Origin: Bacteroidales bacterium
GTDB taxonomy: Bacteria > Bacteroidota > Bacteroidia > Bacteroidales > UBA932
Direction of reading: 5' to 3'
Assembly: GCA_030695025.1 (NCBI GenBank)
Contig: JAUYTX010000069.1
Coordinates: 1 to 43,481, forward strand
DNA length: 43,481 nucleotides
The position numbers were made by a program, and so were the translations under genes. This document shows, piece after piece, positions 22,930 through 31,869 of the stretch. Below the pieces are notes generated by a model. It was given only the letters and a program-made list of their open reading frames with translations, was not told the DNA's origin and did no database searches. Position 1 is the first letter of the stretch, and each line of letters opens with the position of its first letter.

Positions 22930-24237
22930 ATGATTACTATTGAGAAATTATATACTCTCTTCAGGCAGAGTAACGGAGTATCAACCGATAGCCGGAATAT
23001 AACTCCCGGGTCAATATTTTTTGCTTTAAAAGGAGAAACTTTTGACGGAAATACGTTTGTTTTGCAGGCACTTGAATCCGGGGCTGCCTATGCAGTTTCA
23101 GACGACAAAAGCCTTCCGGACAATAGCCGTATAATAAAAACAGACGACTCCCTGAAGACACTACAACAGCTTGCTGCTCACCACAGAGTGATGCTGGGGC
23201 TGCCTGTTTTCGCACTGACAGGATCAAACGGAAAGACCACCACAAAAGAGCTTATAACCACAGTCCTTTCAACCAAATACAAAGTAGTCTCAACAACCGG
23301 TAACTTAAATAACCACATAGGAGTTCCGCTCACCTTGCTAAAGATTAATGAAGAGACTGAGATGGCTGTTATAGAAATGGGGGCAAGCGCACCGGGTGAA
23401 ATTGATCTTTTATGTTCGATATGTCAGCCAAACAGTGGTCTAATTACCAATGTAGGCAAAGCACATTTGTTAGGTTTCGGCTCCTTTGAAGGGGTCAAAA
23501 AGACCAAAGGAGAACTTTATGACTACCTTAATACAAATGGCGGAACAGCACTATACAACGGCATGAACAGCCACCTGTGCGAGATGATATCACAGAGAGC
23601 CGGGATAAAAAAGATCGAATACGGGCTTAGTGCTCAAAACGCTCTGGTTTTAAAGGCCACCTCCGATAATCCCTTTTTAAGAATAGAGCTAAAAGATGGC
23701 AGAGTCATAAATACAAATATGATTGGCGATTACAATGCCGATAATGTAATGGCAGCTCTCGCAGTTGGAGAGTTTGTAGGAACAGACCCCAAACTTTCAG
23801 TAAAAGCAGTTGAAGATTACACCCCCTCAAACAACAGGTCACAATTGGCTAAGGGGAAATTCAACACTTTGATTGTTGATGCCTACAATGCAAACCCAAC
23901 AAGCATGAAAGCCGCACTTGATAATTTCATGCAGATTGAATGCAATAAAAGAGCCTTGATAATTGGAGATATGCTTGAGTTGGGGGAGTATTCATCAGAT
24001 GAACACAAAGGCATTCTGGAGCTGATTAAGCATATGAATACTGAGTCTCTCTTCTTTGTCGGTACAGAGTTTAAAAACGCTGCCGCTGGAGATAGTTACT
24101 TTGAAGAGAGAGCAAAGTTCTTTCAAACATCTGATCTTCTTAAAGAACATTTAAATAACTGCACACCAAAAGGTTGTACATTTTTAATTAAAGGATCGAG
24201 GGGAACAAGACTCGAAAAAGTTATAGAAGCCCTTTAA
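22930..24237 (+). CDS. murF: UDP-MurNAc-tripeptide-D-alanyl-D-alanine ligase
   Basis: MurF adds D-Ala-D-Ala to UDP-MurNAc-tripeptide, completing the cytoplasmic peptidoglycan precursor. It has 435 residues, within the family range. The N-terminal UDP-binding domain (about 1-85) includes S-T-D-S-R at 18-22. The central ATPase domain starts with the P-loop T-G-S-N-G-K-T-T-T-K at 97-106, followed by G-N-L-N-N-H-I-G-V-P-L-T near 121-132 and E-M-G-A-S near 143-147. The C-terminal domain has D-A-Y-N-A-N-P near 314-320 and G-D-M-L-E-L-G near 340-346. It follows dut by 28 bases in the same direction, and its end nearly meets the convergent glycosyltransferase gene (3-bp gap). Confidence 0.97.
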   Translation: MITIEKLYTLFRQSNGVSTDSRNITPGSIFFALKGETFDGNTFVLQALESGAAYAVSDDKSLPDNSRIIKTDDSLKTLQQLAAHHRVMLGLPVFALTGSNGKTTTKELITTVLSTKYKVVSTTGNLNNHIGVPLTLLKINEETEMAVIEMGASAPGEIDLLCSICQPNSGLITNVGKAHLLGFGSFEGVKKTKGELYDYLNTNGGTALYNGMNSHLCEMISQRAGIKKIEYGLSAQNALVLKATSDNPFLRIELKDGRVINTNMIGDYNADNVMAALAVGEFVGTDPKLSVKAVEDYTPSNNRSQLAKGKFNTLIVDAYNANPTSMKAALDNFMQIECNKRALIIGDMLELGEYSSDEHKGILELIKHMNTESLFFVGTEFKNAAAGDSYFEERAKFFQTSDLLKEHLNNCTPKGCTFLIKGSRGTRLEKVIEAL

Positions 24238-24240
24238 AGG

Positions 24241-25260
24241 CTATCTGATATTGGAACCAATACTTATAAAACGGAGCCTCTTGAGCGAAAGAAAAAATGA
24301 AAGTACAATGCTGCCCCTGTAAACTCCCGTCACCTCTTTATTACAGATAAGCTCGTCTCTGACAATATTTTTTCTCATCTCTTTGAAGTGGCGATGGGCC
24401 TCCCAAACACTCGAAATGAGCTCTTTTTTACCCTGCATCATGTAAAGGATGGCAGACATACCATCAAGTATCATTCTTAAAAAAAGCGTTATGTGAAGCC
24501 TCCTGTAAGGGAGGTTTTTATACAACATCAGGAGGTTGTTACGGTAGTTCAGATAAAGTTTTTTTGGTGAGTTATTTGGCAGAGTGCCTCCGCCAACATG
24601 ATACACCACAGAATCAGGAAAAACCCAAACCTGCCACCCATGAAGTTTAGCCCTCCAACACATATCAATCTCCTCCATATGAGCAAAGAATGTTTCATCA
24701 AAGCCACCAAGCTCCCTGAATAATGACGACCGGATCATAAATGCAGCACCAGAAGCCCAGAAAATTTCTGAATCCGTGTTGTATTGTGCACAATCCTCTT
24801 CAATATTTGAGAGTATTCTACCACGGCAGAACGGGTATCCCAGGTAGTCAATAAACCCTCCGCTCGCGCCGGCATACTCGAAATGATCTTTCTCAAATGC
24901 CGATTTGATTTTAGGCATACAAATACCAATCATGGGATTGTTGTCAAGGGCGTTTACCAACGGAGTAATCCAATCTTTTGTTACCTCAACATCGGAATTT
25001 AGAAGCATATAATAGTCTGCATCAACATAGTTGAGAGCACGATTATACCCTCCGGTGAAACCATAATTGGCACCTAATTCTATTAATGTAATTGCGGGAA
25101 AATTTTTTGTAATCCACTCCTGTGAACCGTCAGTAGAACCATTATCGGCAATGACTACCTTAACTCCGGGAGATTTACTCCTCTCAATTATATTACGAAG
25201 AAACCTCTCAAGATAGTGTACCCCGTTCCAGTTTAAAATTACTATTGCAGTAGTTGACAA
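24241..25260 (-). CDS. Family 2 glycosyltransferase
   Basis: A 339-residue GT-A fold glycosyltransferase that uses a nucleotide sugar to extend a glycan; donor and acceptor are unknown. The N-terminus I-V-I-L-N-W-N-G-V-H-Y-L at 6-17 and I-A-D-N-G-S-T-D-G-S near 37-46 are typical of the rhamnosyltransferase-like branch. The metal-binding motif is N-S-D at 88-90 (L-L-N-S-D-V). G-A-A-F-M-I-R near 170 and E-E-I-D-M-C-W-R near 196-203 form the acceptor side. A hydrophobic helix near 262-285 may tether it to the membrane. The start is TTG at 25260; no ATG fits, and the motif at residue 6 needs this start. It is probably an O-antigen or other surface-glycan enzyme. Confidence 0.9.
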   Translation of the reverse strand: MSTTAIVILNWNGVHYLERFLRNIIERSKSPGVKVVIADNGSTDGSQEWITKNFPAITLIELGANYGFTGGYNRALNYVDADYYMLLNSDVEVTKDWITPLVNALDNNPMIGICMPKIKSAFEKDHFEYAGASGGFIDYLGYPFCRGRILSNIEEDCAQYNTDSEIFWASGAAFMIRSSLFRELGGFDETFFAHMEEIDMCWRAKLHGWQVWVFPDSVVYHVGGGTLPNNSPKKLYLNYRNNLLMLYKNLPYRRLHITLFLRMILDGMSAILYMMQGKKELISSVWEAHRHFKEMRKNIVRDELICNKEVTGVYRGSIVLSFFLSLKRLRFISIGSNIR

Positions 25261-25294
25261 CTCTTTTTTTTGTAAAGATAGTTAAAAAAGAGCC

Positions 25295-26545
25295 TTACAG
25301 ATGGAAGCGGAATCCCAGTTCGAACTTGAACTGCAGTGGTTGGGCGCTTCTGATACTTAGTGGCTGGTTGTTATTAAAGAAATAGGCAACAGAAGGGTCA
25401 AAGTAGAGTCCGGTGTTTCTGTTAACATAAAACTCGGCACCTGCTCCGGCATTTAGTGACCACTGAAGCCCCTCTATTGAGTTACCACTCCATCTCTTTT
25501 CACCGTTTTCAAATATCTTGTAATGAGCATAAAGACCCTTTTCGACAGTAAAACCTCCCGAGAGATAAAATCTGATATTTTCGTTATTGAAAAGATTTGC
25601 ATATACATTGACCGGCACACCTATATAGTGAAGAGTCTGATGAGTCTGTCTTGTCTCCTCTCTGGATAAATCGTCGTAATTTGAGAACAGAAGAGTGTAA
25701 TTAACACCTGAGCCTAATGATACTACCTTGCCCAATGGAAGCTGAACCTGTATTCCCACCGATACCGGCATCAGGAATTTTGTATTTGAAACAACCTCCA
25801 GTGGCACATAAGCCTTCTGAATGGTTGATACCACATTGCTTAAATTATAAGAGCCACCTGCCTGACTTACCCCCATAAGGGTAACCGAGTTGCTGGCCAT
25901 TGATGGCGAGATATTTGTACCCATAGCAATGAGGGCTTTGGAGTGCTTTCTTGTGCTGCGTGAATCTCCCCTGACTTTGAAAAGGTACTCTTCAACCGAT
26001 TGAGCCCCTGTTTTCCCCGGGCCGGCCTCTCTTTGTCTCTCTTTTACACCGGCAGGAGTCTCATCTCTCTTCTGTTCAGGTTCAACTTTAATAATATCAA
26101 CCTGCTTCACCTGTACTTCAACTGCCTGCTGCTCTTTTTCAGGAGTTACAACTCTTTCCTGAGCGAGGCTCGTGATCTCCTCGTTCTTTATAACCTTTAT
26201 TTGTGATGGCTTTTCAGCTTTATGGGCACGTATGGGGGAGGTCCCGGCATCTGCCCGGATACTCTCTTTTGCGCTTTCGGGAACTGTGGTTTTTTCAGAG
26301 ACGATAATGTCGTGCTTTAAAGGTGACGGGGCTGTAACCTCTTCTGGTCCATCAAGGAACAACAAAAGGGCAAGTGTTGCTGCAACTGCAACAGCCGCTG
26401 TGATAGATCTTCTAAAGTAAAGGACTCTCCCTCGCCTTCTCCTCTCCAGATCACGGGCAATTGAGTCCCATGAACTGCTGTCAGGCATCTCCTGATGCCC
26501 CTCTAACATTTCACGAACTCTCTTATCAAATTCCAAATTACCCAT
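25295..26545 (-). CDS. Dual-membrane anti-sigma factor with outer-membrane barrel (Dma-like)
   Basis: A 416-residue protein with an unusual layout. Residues 1-44 are a short cytoplasmic segment (E-F-D-K-R-V-R-E-M-L-E-G-H then S-S-S-W-D-S-I-A-R-D-L-E-R) like the N-termini of anti-sigma factors. Residues 47-64 form one transmembrane helix after a basic R-R-R-R-G-R cluster. Residues about 66-200 are a charged E/K/Q/V-rich linker long enough to cross the periplasm. Residues about 205-416 form a small beta barrel of the OmpA/porin-like type ending F-R-F-H-L. The sigma factor gene is 5 bases upstream in the same operon. The layout matches the dual membrane-spanning anti-sigma (Dma) family described in Bacteroides thetaiotaomicron. 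Its signal and regulon here are unknown. Confidence 0.85.
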   Translation of the reverse strand: MGNLEFDKRVREMLEGHQEMPDSSSWDSIARDLERRRRGRVLYFRRSITAAVAVAATLALLLFLDGPEEVTAPSPLKHDIIVSEKTTVPESAKESIRADAGTSPIRAHKAEKPSQIKVIKNEEITSLAQERVVTPEKEQQAVEVQVKQVDIIKVEPEQKRDETPAGVKERQREAGPGKTGAQSVEEYLFKVRGDSRSTRKHSKALIAMGTNISPSMASNSVTLMGVSQAGGSYNLSNVVSTIQKAYVPLEVVSNTKFLMPVSVGIQVQLPLGKVVSLGSGVNYTLLFSNYDDLSREETRQTHQTLHYIGVPVNVYANLFNNENIRFYLSGGFTVEKGLYAHYKIFENGEKRWSGNSIEGLQWSLNAGAGAEFYVNRNTGLYFDPSVAYFFNNNQPLSIRSAQPLQFKFELGFRFHL

Positions 26546-26550
26546 TTTCT

Positions 26551-27105
26551 TTATCTTCCTTTTTCTTTAAGTCTGTCCTGTAGCCATACTCTTGCTCTGC
26601 TGAGCTGGGATCTTGAACTTCCTTCACTAATTTTCAACTCTTTTGCTATCTCCTGATGGCTGTAGCCCTCAATTGCAAAAAGGTTAAACACAGTTCTGAA
26701 GCCGGCCGGCATAGTGGATATCAGTCTCATTAACTCTGTCGATGTAATGTTTCCCAGAACAGAACTTTCAACTGTAAGTTCTTTCCCTGAATCACTTAGC
26801 TCTTCAGTGTACTTGAGCACGTCACCCTTTCTCAGAGACATCAGTGCGGTATTTACAAATATCCGTCTGAGCCATCCTTCAAAAGACCCGCTGCCATTAA
26901 AGCTTTCAATTTTTTCAAATACCGTGATGAAACCATCGTGGAGGATATCCCGGGCACGCTCCCTTTCGCCCACATACCTGATGCAAAGCGACAACATCTT
27001 AGGAGAGTACAACTCATAAAGAGATCGCTGTGCTCTGGGATCCTGTTTCAGGCAGGCGCGCAACAACTCCTTCTCGTCGGGAAATTCCGTTTTAGAGGTT
27101 ATCAT
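26551..27105 (-). CDS. ECF-type RNA polymerase sigma factor
   Basis: A 184-residue alternative sigma factor with regions 2 and 4 only. Sigma-2 covers about 27-92 (L-Y-E-L-Y-S-P-K-M-L-S-L, A-R-D-I-L-H-D-G-F-I-T-V-F, F-E-G-W-L-R-R-I-F-V-N). Sigma-4 covers about 126-178 with the helix-turn-helix G-Y-S-H-Q-E-I-A-K-E-L-K-I-S-E-G-S-S-R-S-Q-L-S-R-A-R, which reads the -35-type element. The dual-membrane anti-sigma gene follows after 5 bases, so the two are cotranscribed and very likely form a sigma/anti-sigma pair. Transcription is divergent from the TPR-protein gene across a 140-bp gap. I could not identify an autoregulatory promoter by eye. Confidence 0.95.
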   Translation of the reverse strand: MITSKTEFPDEKELLRACLKQDPRAQRSLYELYSPKMLSLCIRYVGERERARDILHDGFITVFEKIESFNGSGSFEGWLRRIFVNTALMSLRKGDVLKYTEELSDSGKELTVESSVLGNITSTELMRLISTMPAGFRTVFNLFAIEGYSHQEIAKELKISEGSSRSQLSRARVWLQDRLKEKGR

Positions 27106-27193
27106 TCACAGTAATTATAAGATGCAAAATAGCAATATTTCGTTGCACAGACAATAAAAAGATTTCAACAATGGTGCAGACATTGGATTGATA

Positions 27194-27223
27194 TTTGTAA
27201 CGGTAGGAAATTAATTAACTTTG
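27194..27223 (+). promoter_or_regulatory. Promoter of the TPR-protein/EnvC operon
   Basis: TTTG at 27194-27197, an 18-nt spacer, then TAACTTTG at 27216-27223. Both boxes match consensus. The transcript would begin near 27227, giving a leader of about 19 nt before the ATG at 27246. Confidence 0.82.
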
Positions 27224-27245
27224 CGATACAAAAATACATCCACAA

Positions 27246-28964
27246 ATGATTTGTCCAAAAAAGAAACATAATAAATTGAAATATTTTTTGCTGATTGTCA
27301 CTTTTTTTGCTTTAAACCCGTCAATCATGCTATTCGGACAGGGAGGGGGACAAAGTTCATTTGCTCTATATCTGGAGGCTATAAAAAGCTTTAATCAAGG
27401 TAATCTGGAACTTGCAGAAAGACAATTTAGTGAGGTTAGCGTTAAAGACCCCGCAAACGATGCCGCAAACTATTACCTTGCAAAGATATATGCTAAACAG
27501 AATAATCCAGTAAAAGCTCGTGAGGCAGCTCTTGCCGCAATAGCAAAAGACTCTTCAAACCTGTGGTATAAAATGATGCTTGCCGAAATTTATAAAATTG
27601 AGGGAAACACAGCAGAGGCCATTAAGGTAATGGACCGGCTGAGAGTTGAGAACCCTATGCGCAGCGAACTTTATGACGGTTTAATTGAGCTCTATATCCA
27701 GGAGAAGGAGTTTGCAAAGGCAGAGGAGGTTCTAAAAGATATTGAGAAAAATATTGGAGTGAACGAGGGGACAGCCCTGACAAGATTCAATCTGATGATT
27801 TTTGATGGAAAACAGGAACAGGCACACAAATATCTTGAAGAGTTTGACTCCGGGTTTGGAACGCCGCGTACTGCAACAATATTGGGTGATAATTATGCAA
27901 TGCAAAGAGAGGACTCCATTGCTGAAGTTTTTTATCTCAAGGCACTGGCAATTGAACCCACATATGTCCCAGCAAGCTTTGGTCTGGCAGAGGTTTACAG
28001 GGTTAGAGGTCAGTACAACCTCTACTTTGAAAGGATGAACCCTTTCCTTCTTGATACCGATGTAAATCCAAGAATGAAGATAGATTACATGAGGCAGATT
28101 CTCACCAATAACCGCTTTGTTCAGACATTTCTTCCTCAGATTGATACAATGATGCAAAACCTCTATTTTGCTCATCCGGGCGATTCAGCAATAGCTTTTA
28201 CACACTCTCTTTTTCTTGTTCAGATGGGCAGAAGTGGCCAGGCACTTGAAGTTCTTCACGATAATCTCACAAACTACCCCACTAACCGTGAAGCACACAG
28301 GCAGTACCTCTCACTTATATACTATCTTGGTATGTGGGAACCAATGGAGGTGAAGAGCAGAGAGGCGCTGGATATCTTTAAAAACGATACTGATTTTATG
28401 CAGTTTAAAGGTATTGCACAGCTCCAGAGAGGTAACAGGGCAGAAGCAATAAAATCCTTCAAAGAGATCCTGAAATACTCAAAGGGAGACAGCACAACAA
28501 CAGTAAACACTCTTACCACCATAGGCGATCTCACCTATCAGGAAGGGAATAAAAAGGAGGCCTTCAAGTACTACCAAAAGACTATTAAAATGGAGCCCCG
28601 CCACTTGCCTGCGCTAAACAACTACGCATATTTTCTCTCTCTGGAGGGTAAAAACCTGAAAAAGGCAGAACGTATGAGTAAAGTTACAATAGAAGAGGAG
28701 CCGGACAATGCAACATACCTTGACACCTATGCCTGGATTCTTCATAAGATGGGCAAACATGCCGAAGCCAAGACGGTTCTTAAAAGGGCTATGGTTTATG
28801 GAGGGAAGGAGAATGCCGATATTCTTGATCACTATGCCGACGTCCTATTTGCTCTTAAAGAGCATGACCTGGCATTTATATATTGGGATCAGGCAGCTAA
28901 GCTTGACCCCACTCTGGGGATCGCTGAAAAGATTCAAAAACGCAAGAGTGAACTAAATAAATAA
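27246..28964 (+). CDS. Secreted tetratricopeptide-repeat protein
   Basis: A 572-residue protein with a signal peptide or N-terminal anchor (hydrophobic stretch about 12-31), followed almost entirely by helical TPR repeats. Clear units include A-K-S-F-N-Q-G-N-L-E-L-A-E-R type pairs near 44-65, A-N-Y-Y-L-A-K-I-Y near 74-82, P-A-L-N-N-Y-A-Y-F-L near 455-464 and Y-L-D-T-Y-A-W-I-L-H near 491-500. The last units match TPRs used for protein-protein contacts. No enzymatic motif is visible. It is cotranscribed with the EnvC-like gene 3 bases downstream, which suggests a scaffold role in cell-wall remodelling or envelope assembly; this is inferred only from context. Confidence 0.88.
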   Translation: MICPKKKHNKLKYFLLIVTFFALNPSIMLFGQGGGQSSFALYLEAIKSFNQGNLELAERQFSEVSVKDPANDAANYYLAKIYAKQNNPVKAREAALAAIAKDSSNLWYKMMLAEIYKIEGNTAEAIKVMDRLRVENPMRSELYDGLIELYIQEKEFAKAEEVLKDIEKNIGVNEGTALTRFNLMIFDGKQEQAHKYLEEFDSGFGTPRTATILGDNYAMQREDSIAEVFYLKALAIEPTYVPASFGLAEVYRVRGQYNLYFERMNPFLLDTDVNPRMKIDYMRQILTNNRFVQTFLPQIDTMMQNLYFAHPGDSAIAFTHSLFLVQMGRSGQALEVLHDNLTNYPTNREAHRQYLSLIYYLGMWEPMEVKSREALDIFKNDTDFMQFKGIAQLQRGNRAEAIKSFKEILKYSKGDSTTTVNTLTTIGDLTYQEGNKKEAFKYYQKTIKMEPRHLPALNNYAYFLSLEGKNLKKAERMSKVTIEEEPDNATYLDTYAWILHKMGKHAEAKTVLKRAMVYGGKENADILDHYADVLFALKEHDLAFIYWDQAAKLDPTLGIAEKIQKRKSELNK

Positions 28965-28967
28965 CAG

Positions 28968-30149
28968 ATGAGGAGCCTGGTTGCAATACTCTTTTTTCTA
29001 ATTTTCCTTATCCCCTCAGTTTCTGCCCAAAATGTTTCGGAGCAGACAAAAAAAAGGGAGGAGATAGAGAGGGAGATTGCATTTCTGGACAAGCAACTTG
29101 CTGCCAATAAAAGCAAACAACTATCGAGCACAAAGGAGCTCAATTTTATCCAGAGGAAGATCTCAAACAGAAAAAAACTCCTACAGCAGATAGAGCAGGA
29201 GATAAAGGTAATTGAAGCCCGGACAGGAGAACGAGAGATACAGGTGGCACGTCTTTCAAAAGAGCTGGAGTCGTTAAAAAAGAACTATTCGCACCTGGTT
29301 TACAATGCTTACAAATACAGGGACCGCACCATCTGGATATTGTATGTGCTTGCAAGCAACAACATTGAGCAAGGTTACAGGAGGTGGAGCTATCTAAAAA
29401 ACTACTCGGTAGCCATCCGTAAAAACGCTCAGTCCATAAAAGAAAAAAATCATAAACTCCAAGAGGAAATAGGTATCCTGGCCAAAACCAGAGAGGAGTC
29501 TTTGAAGATGAGGAATCAGAGAGAGCAGGAGAACAGGTCTCTGCAACAGGAAGAGAAGAGCGCAAAGGACATTATAAATCAACTTTCAAGAAGGGAGAGA
29601 GAATTCAGACAGCAACTGACTACAAAAAGAAAAGAGATTGAACGCCTTAACCGGGAAATTGAGAGAATTCTTGCCGAAGCAGCAAAAGCAAAAACAAGCT
29701 CTGATTACAAAAATACCGAAGCCGACAAAGTGCTATCCGATAAATTTGAAAACAACAAAGGTCGTCTTCCGTGGCCTGTAAAAGAGGGAGTAATAATTGA
29801 CCACTTTGGCCAGCACAACCATCCGGTTTTCAAAAATATAAAGCTCCCTTTTAACAACGGAGTAACTATCTCAACCAATCTTAATGCCGAAGCTCTGGCA
29901 GTTTTTGACGGAATTGTAAAGCAGATACTTGTAATGCCCGGATATAATCAATGTGTTCTGATTCAGCATGGTAACTTCTACACATTCTACACAAAACTTG
30001 ACAGGGTAAGGGTAAAAAGTGGAGACGCTGTCAAAACCGGGCAAACTCTTGGAACCCTTGCCGAGGCAGAGGGCAACTCAGCCATCCACTTCCAGCTATG
30101 GAGTGGGACAGTTAAGCAAAATCCTGAACATTGGCTTTCTGCCCGTTAA
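28968..30149 (+). CDS. EnvC-like murein hydrolase activator (degenerate M23/LytM)
   Basis: A 393-residue periplasmic protein. Residues 1-20 are a signal peptide, residues about 22-250 a long coiled coil rich in E, K, Q and R, and residues 265-393 a LytM/M23-fold domain starting G-R-L-P-W-P-V. Three of the four zinc-site residues of active M23 peptidases are replaced: the H-x-G-x-D position reads N296-N-G-V-T300, and the histidine of the T-x-Y-x-H-L segment is K343; only H374 (I-H-F-Q-L-W) remains. This is the pattern of EnvC/NlpD proteins, which activate amidases instead of cutting peptidoglycan. It starts 3 bases after the TPR-protein gene. Its stop overlaps the convergent kinase-like gene by 4 bases. 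Confidence 0.92.
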   Translation: MRSLVAILFFLIFLIPSVSAQNVSEQTKKREEIEREIAFLDKQLAANKSKQLSSTKELNFIQRKISNRKKLLQQIEQEIKVIEARTGEREIQVARLSKELESLKKNYSHLVYNAYKYRDRTIWILYVLASNNIEQGYRRWSYLKNYSVAIRKNAQSIKEKNHKLQEEIGILAKTREESLKMRNQREQENRSLQQEEKSAKDIINQLSRREREFRQQLTTKRKEIERLNREIERILAEAAKAKTSSDYKNTEADKVLSDKFENNKGRLPWPVKEGVIIDHFGQHNHPVFKNIKLPFNNGVTISTNLNAEALAVFDGIVKQILVMPGYNQCVLIQHGNFYTFYTKLDRVRVKSGDAVKTGQTLGTLAEAEGNSAIHFQLWSGTVKQNPEHWLSAR

Positions 30150-31840
30150 TACATAAAGCTACTGCCTCCGATAAATTCCCGCATGACCGAAGTCGGAGGA
30201 ATAAGAGCAATTTCCCAAGGTTGAAGCTCCTGAATGTATGAGAGAAATTTTAAAAGTCTGATGCTCTCTGTAGAGGCAGGAGAATTTGAAGGTATCCTTC
30301 TTAACAGAGGTTCAGCATAATATTTAAGCAAAGGAAGTTCGTATATAAGTGCTGAATTGAACATGATATCGGCATTCTCCTGAAAAGGAAAGATATTATT
30401 CAGCTCTCCCCTTCTCACACTTGCCCAACGTAAAATGGTAGCCTCCGGCGACATCCCTCTAAAGCTTCCATCTCTGACTATTCTCCTTATCAGACGGCAA
30501 TCCGATGTTGAAATATTATTGTTTTCATCAAGAGATTGTGAGGTAAGTGCAGATGCATATATTTTATAAATCCTGTCCGGCTCTATATGTGAGGTAAGTC
30601 GGGGATTTAGTCCGTGAATTCCCTCCATAATAAGAAGATCTTTCTCTCCGAGTGAAAGCATATCACCCCTAAATACCCTTTTACCTAGAGTAAAGTCAAA
30701 TTTTGGAAGCTCTACTGTCTTGCCGGCGAAGAGGTCATTCAGCTGTTCATTAAGAAAATCAACATCCATAGCCTCAAGCACCTCAAAATCAAAGTTTCCG
30801 TCTTTGTCAATCGGGGTTCTATCCCTGTCAACAAAGTAATTATCCATCTCAATAATTACCGGATTAAGACCCAAAACCTTAGCCTGAAGGGCAACCCTCT
30901 TTGATGTGGAGGTTTTACCGCTGCTTGACGGACCGGCAATCAGCACCAATTTAACCTTATCACGCCTTTTAAATATCTCATCAGCAATTGCTGCATATTT
31001 CCTCTCGTGAAGAGCTTCAGAGATATGAATCAAATCTCTGGCTTTCCCATCAATAATTGCACGATTAAGAGCTCCTACTCCCCTCACACCCAATATGCTG
31101 CACCAGTCTGAATACTCCTTAAAAACGTCAAATAGTTTGTACTGATACGGCGTATGAATTATTTCGTATGGAGAGTTAATTGATGGTGACCTCACAAGCA
31201 ATCCTCTGCCGAAAGATTCAAGATCCCAGGCTGACAAAGCGCCAGTTGAGTCCACCAGTGGTCCGTAATAGTGGTCAGGGTATCCGTCAAGAAAATAAAC
31301 AGTAGTAAAAAATTTACCCCGCAGTTCATGGAGGAGTGCCTTCTCATGCCTGTTATTGGCTCTGAACATTCTAACAGCTTCTTCGGTTCTGATTTTCTGT
31401 CTTGTGAAAGGAAGGTCAGCCGCAACAAGCTCCATCATCCGCTTCTTTACTGAAGAAACCTCATCTTCACTCATAACAACAGCCTTTGGCGTGCCATCCT
31501 CTTCCGGTTCCAACTCTCTTATTTCGGCATACATACCATTCTGAAGATTGTAGTCAATTACGAGTGAATATTCGGGATAGAGCTCGTAAACTGCTTTCTG
31601 TAAAACAAAATTCAAAGACCTGATATAGGTTCTTGATCCGTCCGGATGGCTGAAGTCAATGAATTGTATAGTATGAGAGATGTAAATCTGAAAGGATAAC
31701 TCCTTAAGCTGGTTATCTACAACAGCAGCAATTACAGGCCAGCGCAGATTTACACCGCACTGTTTTGCAAATTGTCTTAATGTTGTTCCCGGCTCACAAT
31801 TAAATGTCTTTTTCAGATTTTCACAATATACCTTAATCAT
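30146..31840 (-). CDS. TGS / ThrRS-like / uridine-kinase-like fusion protein
   Basis: A 564-residue cytoplasmic protein with three parts. Residues about 1-62 form a TGS-like domain (T-F-N-C-E-P-G-T-T-L-R-Q-F-A). Residues about 63-220 resemble the second additional domain of threonyl-tRNA synthetase, without an aminoacylation core. Residues about 285-490 are a P-loop kinase of the uridine kinase/phosphoribulokinase family: Walker A G-P-S-S-S-G-K-T near 298-305, the D-N-Y-F-V-D-R-D-R-T-P substrate loop near 333-343 and the Walker-B-like L-L-I-M-E-G-I-H-G near 409-417. Such fusions are known in Bacteroidota and Firmicutes and usually annotated as nucleoside kinase. It is the last gene of the pcm-uvrA run, 29 bases after uvrA. 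Confidence 0.88.
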   Translation of the reverse strand: MIKVYCENLKKTFNCEPGTTLRQFAKQCGVNLRWPVIAAVVDNQLKELSFQIYISHTIQFIDFSHPDGSRTYIRSLNFVLQKAVYELYPEYSLVIDYNLQNGMYAEIRELEPEEDGTPKAVVMSEDEVSSVKKRMMELVAADLPFTRQKIRTEEAVRMFRANNRHEKALLHELRGKFFTTVYFLDGYPDHYYGPLVDSTGALSAWDLESFGRGLLVRSPSINSPYEIIHTPYQYKLFDVFKEYSDWCSILGVRGVGALNRAIIDGKARDLIHISEALHERKYAAIADEIFKRRDKVKLVLIAGPSSSGKTSTSKRVALQAKVLGLNPVIIEMDNYFVDRDRTPIDKDGNFDFEVLEAMDVDFLNEQLNDLFAGKTVELPKFDFTLGKRVFRGDMLSLGEKDLLIMEGIHGLNPRLTSHIEPDRIYKIYASALTSQSLDENNNISTSDCRLIRRIVRDGSFRGMSPEATILRWASVRRGELNNIFPFQENADIMFNSALIYELPLLKYYAEPLLRRIPSNSPASTESIRLLKFLSYIQELQPWEIALIPPTSVMREFIGGSSFMY

Positions 31841-31869
31841 AATTTTCAGTTTTATTCAATATACAAAAT

